In this document: piece after piece, positions 58,801-62,297 of the stretch
Position numbering within the stretch: position 1 is the first letter of the stretch
How the letters are laid out: every line of letters starts with the position of its first letter
DNA from: a virus
Virus record (IMG/VR): IMGVR_UViG_3300042893_000318
Span: 1-62,297 of that record
Direction: 5' to 3' (one strand)
Length of the DNA: 62,297 bases
Notes under the pieces: generated by a model
What the model was told of the DNA's origin: nothing
Database searches by the model: none
The model's input: only the letters and a program-made list of their open reading frames with translations
Made by a program: the position numbers and the translations under genes

Positions 58801-60533
58801 CTAAATAAAGCTTTTAGGTGACCAATGCCTTTAATAACATAACCAATAAAGTTAGCAAACACACCAGTTAACATAATGATTGGGCCAGCCAAAGCAGTAA
58901 TTCCTGCTACAAGTGTGAGCATTGACTTAACTGGGCCAGGAAGCATTTCAATAAACTTAACTACCGAGCTTGTTAGATTTAAGAAGAATGTTTGAACATT
59001 TAAGAAAGACTCTCCAACTCCAGCTAAGTCTGCTTTTAATGTCTGTAGAGCTCTTTGATATTTACCAGAAGCGGATTCAGTAATCTGTGCTAATTCTCGG
59101 CCTGCTACATTTGCTAAATCTGCGCTACTTGCTTTCATCAAGTCCATAACTTGAAGAGTCTGAGATCCTTGTTTTCCAAGGTTAGCAAATAAAGCATTCA
59201 TTCTGGCAAATTGGAACTTGCCAAATAGCTGCTCGATTGCCTGTTGTTTTTGTAATGGATTTAGAGTATCTAATGCTTTTTGCAATTCTGAAATTGTATT
59301 TGTTAGATTGCCAGCATTCTTTGTTACTATTCCACTAAGGTCAATCCCCATGTCTGCAAATAATCCTTTTGCTACTTTTGTAGGATTAATTAATGATGCA
59401 AGCGCTGACTTAAGAGCGTTTGCTCCTTCTGACGCATTGATTCCGCCTTCTTTCATTGCTGTAAGATAAAGTGCTAAATCTTTTACGCTTCCGCCCATGC
59501 CTTGAATAACTGGACCAGCTTTTGGAATAGCTTCAATTAAATCTGCAAGGCTTGTTGATGTCTGGTTTTCAACTGCGTTAAGAAAGTTAATAGATTCAGA
59601 AAGTTGATCAGTGTTCTGTTTAAATGTAGTTTGAATTGCTAGAGTGGCTTTCATGGCATCTTGTCTGTCTACTTCACCAAGTACTGCTAGACGAGTTGTT
59701 TCTTTTGTTGATGCTAAAAGTTCGTTACCTTGTTTTCCTGTTGCTGCAATATCTGCCGCCAAAGCAATTGTTTCTTTAAAGGAGGATCCATACGCGGAGG
59801 CTAGTTCTCTAGCAGTTGCTGTAACATCTTTTCTGACCTTTGCTAATTCAATTGAACTAGTTGCTGCAACTCCACCATAAACCTTGGTAAGTCTTACAAG
59901 CTCTTGATCAGCTTCTCTAAATGCTTTAGATGCTGCCATGCCAAATGCTGCAATTGGAACTGTTAATCCAACTGTTAATTGACGACCTGCCCACTGAGTA
60001 TTCTTACCCCAGTTAATTAATTGAACTCCGCCGTCCTGAATAACTTTGTTATAAATTTGTAATTCTTTTTTAGCTATTGCTGTCTTATTGGCTACTGCGT
60101 CTAAGCCTTTTGGAACTTGTACATTAAACTTCATTAAGCCATCAGCTGTTCTACCTAATGGCTGTACAATAGCATTTTGAAGTGATACTTGCTGTCTAGC
60201 AAGGTCTCTGATTAATCCGCCTGAAGTTCTTGTGTGGTCTTGCCATGTTCTAAAATAATCTTTTAGCTTTAACTTTCCGCCATCTAAACTTCTGCCAAAG
60301 GCTTCTACCTGTGAACCTACTGTTACAAAATGAGAAGAAAACTGGCCAGTGCTTCTAAGCGTTTCGGAAAACGACTTTTGAATCTGGCCAGCCTGTGCTG
60401 CTAATGTCTTATTTGTTATGGATAGTTCTTGTTGTAATTTAGCTAGCGCTGCCGTGGTTCGTTGCACATCTGCAATTAACCCTGAAAAATCAGACCTAGC
60501 AACTATATTAGTTACTATCTGCTCATCAGCCAT
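49869..60533 (-). CDS. Tape measure protein with CHAP and ADP-ribosyltransferase-like regions
   Basis: A 3,554-residue protein, setting tail length, possibly around 500 nm by the usual rule. Residues 1-530 are helical with a TP901-type tape measure core; hydrophobic segments lie near 530-570. The middle is coiled coil (about 1650-1720). GGP/NGEYVIKADSVKKYG repeats follow (about 1990 and 2305). A CHAP amidase-like domain lies near 2090-2270 (YWCGAFIAWV with Cys about 2156, PTHASIVSG with His about 2227). Two regions near 2815-2930 and 3200-3300 resemble ADP-ribosyltransferase folds (YGMGFFSTSSRPEAQLY; FHGGSLPDNIYNR ... FTTVDKMLAREYA). The ATG has AAGGAG upstream. The CHAP part probably opens peptidoglycan at entry. 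Confidence 0.88.
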   Translation of the reverse strand: MADEQIVTNIVARSDFSGLIADVQRTTAALAKLQQELSITNKTLAAQAGQIQKSFSETLRSTGQFSSHFVTVGSQVEAFGRSLDGGKLKLKDYFRTWQDHTRTSGGLIRDLARQQVSLQNAIVQPLGRTADGLMKFNVQVPKGLDAVANKTAIAKKELQIYNKVIQDGGVQLINWGKNTQWAGRQLTVGLTVPIAAFGMAASKAFREADQELVRLTKVYGGVAATSSIELAKVRKDVTATARELASAYGSSFKETIALAADIAATGKQGNELLASTKETTRLAVLGEVDRQDAMKATLAIQTTFKQNTDQLSESINFLNAVENQTSTSLADLIEAIPKAGPVIQGMGGSVKDLALYLTAMKEGGINASEGANALKSALASLINPTKVAKGLFADMGIDLSGIVTKNAGNLTNTISELQKALDTLNPLQKQQAIEQLFGKFQFARMNALFANLGKQGSQTLQVMDLMKASSADLANVAGRELAQITESASGKYQRALQTLKADLAGVGESFLNVQTFFLNLTSSVVKFIEMLPGPVKSMLTLVAGITALAGPIIMLTGVFANFIGYVIKGIGHLKALFRGGEGFRLLTPEILAASKAGSLVEKTFYSDAAAADILSASLKNLITEFTILQQKAASGAISVQPTIATIAGTVALAGTPGGIYRGVSVDPSNPLVGRMGTRASAHMNPVGSMTEAERAAQTIFGMVPGPIPVNRKIGRNPQMYADHGLPAIPGLTTIGGVSTGVIPEEAAKWHAMTGAIAMQSEAEIALLKKEVAATGTVTHELSGSYQALLPEITRLTKLAAQEGAAIVAQTQAGAITVEQARAKIVALNARVEAMIAETTTQIAITQGRTANLTMVPFTNQPVVDPKTGKSNMKEMFHKTPTATLVDNVARALGGIRTSGGGFSTETTIRRNQGGPIYRNQGGPIYYNDGSRSVVPGPNVNKDVVPAMLTPGEFVVNKAATQANLPLLQAINGGRGIGGYNNNLGGFMSSTVVNAILRMFGVKSGSSKPAKLLGNWGMILPNSINRRLKYGRATGSELIPHIANSKNLIDVERFLSFKKVDPSDISYVQSEISKQIQSRISPDQLYGDPELGRIAFSVITSKIRALESKYPGISLAYQKDRMSPGRRDTQSSSSAHGPSPTGINVPGARPSSYGSGSGKGKDRTVWAHFGDQQFDDNIGMLARDLNIPQRKMGGPVSGAFPYVVGENGPELFVPQNSGKIIPGFNNGGQVQNFAQGGEVMAMLMRMIPGMAGYGLGSKLTGGSMMGGLLGSMGGDLLGNVLANKILNIGKAAGEVTKKVSLTQKALSFLKAKPVFGWTAALVAGAAIIKSVNDKVNEHRRVINLAFGQTAESASKLGINYKSLNEQLKDFKTQSDLAAAAAASFYASSTMVNGLNLTIKELKELKETVQKDLPDFIEVFNKAGADEVVQKASQLKSQFISGGMSAEKASNTIYALILSSDKASSALTVLADKGFGLIIDKSTAAISSVETFNGLLKEGNVDQIGDSFYSLISGVQEMEKSLIGTEDETGKIVDASKAWAITMEKVNAAQGSSESLTVAQYYALLKLAPELENVLNGSENTAAALAKWKIYLTGAKVELKSMTNDMAIALATAQINLSALLSGGSSGTDLDKLYNAIQKAEKSNTSNSDAIQKNAEKSRDAINAEIKLHQKNIDKIKEEADARRKSLSRQSEDEDILTQIKKKQLEYQDALAMGDSATAAQTQLDLQMLQRSQQKTLAIRAIDDKEKADTADQQAKIDKLQEKLENSSKILQKQLDGVKDATTKLEALKQLMLDTVAFINKSGNIDTQAEIDGANALQARADKLVPGLKIGVVAPTPAEKQMSDLMTKFGFPNLGTPNVKTGIDSILNQVLGEDGKSLTTADKNALANSGILTKILAAVSGKPTQIAAKDLITDGNKKFISPTTLSRYGIAPDEGKTTYIGKIIESDNQKYQIVSFNVSTGFTLKKLATGGPIKHYEPGGNVRGPGTGTSDSIPAMLSNGEYVIKADSVKKYGTGTFDALNAGKFADGGLTGNYPSKISVGSGKFLPVKPAGSVWQMPKEIERKDYKTEEEFTKAFYSNYGERFYTPPVKEYGIDKIKSPMGSLQRFLDIARSQVGSGHNYLVHSTANRKGIESQSVNKFSVWANKNYKLGSDLLYWCGAFIAWVAENSGVDISDKMFSAFQATRDYKKKGVFNDLSNKDNLKNIKIGDLAWFDFPDESGKQDGVPTHASIVSGIDKKSIKVIGQWGQGTVAENIYSPGGLFGRDTKYLFGTVSPSFAKLAMGGPVKHYRPGGNVSGPGTATSDSIPAMLSNGEYVIKADSVKKYGTETFDALNSGKFANGGYASNILKFDRGGFVINPIKSLIKNIVSKFTKPKAPIVVPRFATTAKTTTNSPLERSITDLFNSDVVVKRTIDASETPSRSGIYYIPKGKDGERAVKGAVDLQHEYTRAQGPYSLVNQAYSLDPRTPFGMYPATIMEAYNASGTFKNGLPRLTFSTDRSDDAEKGISTLKRLGFPVFDRTDSSVNSMYGPTYNPKNAAKIFAQESAMYNTALLKSAGGDFKPLNIDQLSAASIMFRDLMKYGAKGLDQVKMKDFLEQYNSGFANGGQVGIPHYKWGGFASLKNLFKKRTTGRAAVAAGAWQLGEEAEKALSLKWGANENASGFSKWGRALWRVAFNSAQGGVSGLAAAGGGGGVVGSVAGLVEGLVGLAKDGSQYGVKGGTGVKQYPKSWGQKNRSTLTALDAKKQLDAMGPSSIAQNVAISMGFGAGLDKTGKFIGKYVIPKLPDKVQSVLYKPVNLFNQYANYFKAKKLVKDDQWHGSFHKSNWDPPFSGTSVLDGSYGRDPHYGMGFFSTSSRPEAQLYEHGYNTPGTWGDGAGTMNKVTSIPRGKYIDFRNPNIKSQNYLLWKLLQGKDNHWSRDVSLGMPDYRYAGEELGSLMNQAGTTGSIMNRISAGQAPGDINDAVWLALNKPKGTVLEEETGFLLNKIRNSNLGSSLKTALKMSPSFIKDLIGMPYKPIHKVARKIPGLKKILPWPKPTDPISQFKNAYNFSKTGRSFKSEIIDRPRPVPRTGGPVSTFDDWMPTQPIHHPGEAFGELAGLIGKIIKDKAVSPLSSKIISPIKNKYGNLKDLITKIKENRSKEKLSDLIYRYTPFGSISALNQIRKLSDKNILDSGLTIKNKIWEKSKSDIPKDLDPSLLDLFDTPTFHGGSLPDNIYNRLKPGEQASTGSIFNFDLFTTVDKMLAREYAVGKNAEAGGSLWQTIWNTPKSMSKVWDMRGGRKSLWSQNKKAYAALEDYFINVLGHTRKHARALLLGERVPGVAHVRGGRDRIESYVPMNLNEIFSTVGKNGPEWIIDTIAHAGGALQGGAQHSVLTTLDPEKNIKRMINLLPQEELRKTFSVYKDMLPSTLERFIEQYAKFGKAFGVLGQGTFGKSKPHLPPDGVIMKNGGYINPSYSANMSVPQFKDGINMVPADMLALIHKNEAVVPANLNPFNPNANNATMAPAVYNISMTNNAAEGMDINTYSDMTTRKVLAEIKRLDVQRASMNGMGRRV
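53517..54640 (-). repeat. Imperfect direct repeats of about 180 bp in the tape measure gene
   Basis: Segments at about 53517-53700 and 54460-54640 are closely similar, sharing runs such as CCATTTGAAAGCAT, GGAATAGAATCAGATG and ACATTTCCGCCTGG. They encode the SNGEYVIKADSVKKYG unit on either side of the CHAP domain. The CHAP domain could therefore have been inserted by recombination between repeats. Confidence 0.8.
57759..57806 (-). repeat. 24-bp tandem repeat in the tape measure gene
   Basis: Two identical 24-base units (57759-57782 and 57783-57806) encode RNQGGPIY twice. They belong to the glycine-rich linker region of the tape measure. Confidence 0.9.
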
Positions 60534-60538
60534 CTATA

Positions 60539-60901
60539 TTACTCCTTAGAATAACCCAATCCTGCTCCGATACCAAATCCAGCTTGTGCTGCAAATGTTC
60601 CCTGTAGTGAAACTACATCGTCTCCACTTGCTTCTATTCCGAATACTCTTCTTTGGATATCTTCAAAAGTTGTGCCTTCTTCTTCTTTATTTTCATTTAA
60701 ATCAATGCCTTGTATTGAAGCTAAGAATCTACGTTTATCTTCTTCAGTTTTTTGCATTGCTTTAAAAGTTTGTACTAGTTCTGGCATTGAAAGATTATCT
60801 TCTAGTTCTTCGTAATTTTTCCAATTACCTAAAAGAAAAACTTCCCCTTCTAATGCGGCTAAATCTAGTTCTGACCAGCCAGAACCGCTGCCGCTAGAAG
60901 G
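60539..60901 (-). CDS. Frameshift extension of the tail assembly chaperone (GT product)
   Basis: An open -1 frame runs from the slippery site to the TGA/TAA at 60539. It begins PSSGSGSGWSELDLAALEGE, a flexible linker, and encodes about 120 residues after the first 99 of the upstream gene, giving a 219-residue fusion. An internal ATG at 60787 is unlikely to be the true start. Such GT-type proteins guide tail-tube subunits onto the tape measure, whose gene follows directly. Confidence 0.85.
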   Translation of the reverse strand, partial: PSSGSGSGWSELDLAALEGEVFLLGNWKNYEELEDNLSMPELVQTFKAMQKTEEDKRRFLASIQGIDLNENKEEEGTTFEDIQRRVFGIEASGDDVVSLQGTFAAQAGFGIGAGLGYSKE

Positions 60902-61197
60902 TTTGGGTCATCCATCTTAATACCTCCGCAAATTTCAAGAATGCGGTTGATTGTTGGAACATCCAAAACATCTTCAAATGCGTCTCTATCTTTAGTTAAT
61001 TCTGGTAGCTGCTTTTCTAGTGCTACTGCACAAGCATCAATTAGAATTGTTAGAGTCTCATCTTCTGTTTCTGCCGTTGCGGTTTTTTGAATTGCCGCCA
61101 TGAACTTTCTTAGCTCTTTAATTGTGAGCGGCTTTAGTTTGACTACTGCGCCATTTTGTAATGTAATTTCTTCTACATCATATACTGTGCTTGCCAT
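60865..61197 (-). CDS. Tail assembly chaperone (G-type)
   Basis: A 110-residue protein between the tail tube and tape measure genes, the standard site of tail assembly chaperones. It is helical (KLKPLTIKELRKFMAAIQ, DVPTINRILEICGG) and has a heptamer CCCAAAC at codons 97-99. Strong AGGAGGATACA ribosome binding site. Most ribosomes make this short form; a minority shift to the longer product. Confidence 0.88.
   Translation of the reverse strand: MASTVYDVEEITLQNGAVVKLKPLTIKELRKFMAAIQKTATAETEDETLTILIDACAVALEKQLPELTKDRDAFEDVLDVPTINRILEICGGIKMDDPNLLAAAVLAGQN
60901..60907 (-). promoter_or_regulatory. -1 ribosomal frameshift slippery heptamer
   Basis: C CCA AAC in the zero frame (X XXY YYZ). After the slip the next codon is CCT at 60901, in frame with the stop at 60539. 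Zero-frame termination follows 11 codons later. Confidence 0.85.
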
Positions 61198-61223
61198 TGT
61201 ATCCTCCTAGGATTGTCTTAATT

Positions 61224-61232
61224 ATTATAACA
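61224..61232 (-). promoter_or_regulatory. Extended -10 promoter of the chaperone/tape measure operon
   Basis: TGTTATAAT (61232-61224), just past the terminator of the tail tube gene. The -35 region TTGTAG is poor. The leader contains AGGAGG. Confidence 0.5.
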
Positions 61233-61260
61233 TATAGGTTTTATCACTACAAATAGAAAA

Positions 61261-61278
61261 CCCCCCATTTCTGGGGGG
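61261..61278 (-). terminator. Intrinsic terminator of the tail tube gene
   Basis: CCCCCC (61261-61266), loop ATTTCT, GGGGGG (61273-61278); on the minus strand followed by TTTTCTATTT. A six G:C stem 24 nt past the stop codon. Confidence 0.9.
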
Positions 61279-61301
61279 AATTCTTTAATTAAATAAATTA
61301 A

Positions 61302-62015
61302 TTATACTACTAGTACACGGTCAATAATTTTACCGTATTCTGATCCAGCATAGTCCGCATCTGGAAGAAGACGGAATGTTACTGGGAATGTGGTTGCTGC
61401 GTTACGAGCAAGTGAGAATTGTGACTGTTGTACAGACAAAACTCTACGTGCATAATATACACGCTCTGATGTTGTTGAGCTAGATGATGGGGCTTGTCCA
61501 ACTGCAATTAGCTGACGCTCTGTTGGAGCTTGTCCAAGAGCACCTCCAGCTATACCAAGTACCTGCTTGGTAGTAGTTGATGAACCTGATACTGCACCTA
61601 GTGTGTCTGCAGATTGTCCGAATACTGCTACAATATTTTCTAAAGTACCTTCTGACATTTCTGTTGCAATCATAACTTCCATTGCAGACTTGAACAGCTT
61701 AGCTGTATCAAGCAATTGATCAACGGTTACTGAGTCAAATGTTGGGTTGTATGTGACCTGAAGACCATTGTTGGTAAAACCAACGTTACGGTATCCAAAT
61801 AGTCCTGCTGTCTGGTTAACAGCATTAAGTGTATTTGCGTATGAAACTCCTGCTGCGAATGCTGGAACTCCTACTGTATTTGCGGCTGATCCAATACCTA
61901 CGTTAGATGGATCTGCGTTAGGGATATAATCTGCATCATTAATGTCAACAGTTGACAAAAATAATGGAGATGCTCCAACTAGAATATTTTTAGCGTTACC
62001 TACTGATTGTGCCAT
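61302..62015 (-). CDS. Major tail tube protein
   Basis: A 237-residue beta-rich protein; start ATG 62015 behind AGGAGGAAATAAC (MAQSVGNAKNILVG). Its position before the frameshifted chaperones, its own strong terminator and C-terminal FRLLPDADYAGSEYGKIIDRVL, typical of siphophage tail tube subunits, support the call. It polymerises around the tape measure. Confidence 0.88.
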   Translation of the reverse strand: MAQSVGNAKNILVGASPLFLSTVDINDADYIPNADPSNVGIGSAANTVGVPAFAAGVSYANTLNAVNQTAGLFGYRNVGFTNNGLQVTYNPTFDSVTVDQLLDTAKLFKSAMEVMIATEMSEGTLENIVAVFGQSADTLGAVSGSSTTTKQVLGIAGGALGQAPTERQLIAVGQAPSSSSTTSERVYYARRVLSVQQSQFSLARNAATTFPVTFRLLPDADYAGSEYGKIIDRVLVV

Positions 62016-62111
62016 GTTATTTCCTCCTACTTTCAAAAGTATATTTTTAAATCATTTTGGCTGGCTAGGCCCTTTCCTCTATATCAAATAATACGCTATA
62101 ATGCACCTAAA

Positions 62112-62132
62112 GGCAAATTAAAGAAATTTGCC
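62112..62132 (-). terminator. Hairpin at the end of the upstream tail gene
   Basis: GGCAAATT (62112-62119) and AATTTGCC (62125-62132) pair around 5 bases; on the minus strand TTTAGG follows. It overlaps the stop codon at 62118-62120. Termination may be partial. Confidence 0.45.
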
Positions 62133-62297
62133 GTCTAAGTCTAAATGTCTTGAATACTTTACCTCAATAATTACGTCTGTAGACAAGAATCCCTTTGACT
62201 CTTCTGATGGGCTAGTATTAGATATATCGGCCATATAAATGCTATGAAATTTAAACTTTTTTGATAAAGACGTATTGTTGTTAATATCTTTAGCCGA
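62118..62297 (-). CDS. 3' end of a gene upstream of the tail tube gene
   Basis: Sixty codons enter from the right edge and end at TAA 62118. The visible C-terminus (HSIYMADISNTSPSEESKGFLSTDVIIEVKYSRHLDLDGKFL) is beta-rich. By position it could be a tail terminator or head-tail connector, but the start and most of the protein are outside the window. Confidence 0.6.
   Translation of the reverse strand, partial: SAKDINNNTSLSKKFKFHSIYMADISNTSPSEESKGFLSTDVIIEVKYSRHLDLDGKFL

Noticed and set aside
60539-60787. Independent 82-residue gene
   Set aside because: No ribosome binding site is present at its ATG, and the -1 frame is open back to a slippery heptamer, so it is better explained as the frameshift extension.
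1-62297. Lysogeny functions (integrase, repressor, excisionase)
   Set aside because: No integrase motif or cI-like repressor was recognised in the window; the small HTH proteins alone are not enough.

Overview
This window is part of the genome of a double-stranded DNA tailed phage, most likely a siphovirus infecting an actinobacterium. The phage identity rests on a full tail module (tail tube, frameshifted tail assembly chaperones, a 3,554-residue tape measure, distal tail and fibre proteins), both terminase subunits, a CHAP endolysin and a phage-style replication set. The actinobacterial host is inferred from a WhiB-family iron-sulfur regulator, a proteasome/HslV-like hydrolase, and secreted Ala/Lys-rich or Ala/Glu-rich proteins resembling those of small freshwater Actinobacteria. 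The AT-rich base composition and the tRNA-Arg(UCU) fit a low-GC freshwater host, but the host is not proven. No integrase, transposase, CRISPR array or rRNA is visible.

Layout. Apart from a truncated plus-strand gene at 2-229, every gene lies on the minus strand, so transcription runs from high to low coordinates. From 62297 down to about 36970 is the tail module: a partial gene, tail tube, terminator, frameshifted chaperone pair, tape measure, then distal tail, minor tail, FN3-rich fibre proteins and small accessory virion proteins. A promoter and hairpin at 36908-36969 separate it from the DNA block. From 36889 to about 18540 are a metallophosphoesterase, small regulators, DnaB-type helicase, primase, gp32-like SSB, DNA polymerase III alpha, MazG-like hydrolase, RecA, Cas4-like nuclease, RuvC-like resolvase, a glycan/nucleotide cluster, and TerS/TerL. 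Two tRNAs (Met-type CAU and Arg UCU) follow.

From 17960 to 13016 lie lysis and stress functions: CHAP endolysin, thermonuclease, small heat shock protein, an 840-residue secreted PA14/coiled-coil protein and two holin-like membrane proteins. From 12850 to 770 is a dense accessory region of very small genes. It holds WhiB, the proteasome-like hydrolase, a secreted subtilase, thioredoxin, a secreted hendecad-repeat surface protein, GroES, a glutathione-peroxidase-like protein, a glycosyltransferase and many mini zinc ribbons. The convergent gap at 230-769 carries a hairpin containing DnaA-box-like 9-mers.

Regulation is unusually readable. Many minus-strand genes have a sigma70-like -10 box exactly 6 nt upstream of the start codon, often with a TTGACA-like -35 box 16-18 nt further up. 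This implies leaderless transcripts, which are common in Actinobacteria. The same spacing places the transcription start at the first base of tRNA-Arg. Other genes have AGGAGG-type ribosome binding sites, and many starts overlap the preceding stop (ATGA, TAATG), indicating translational coupling. Several starts given here are internal to the longest open frame, chosen from these signals.
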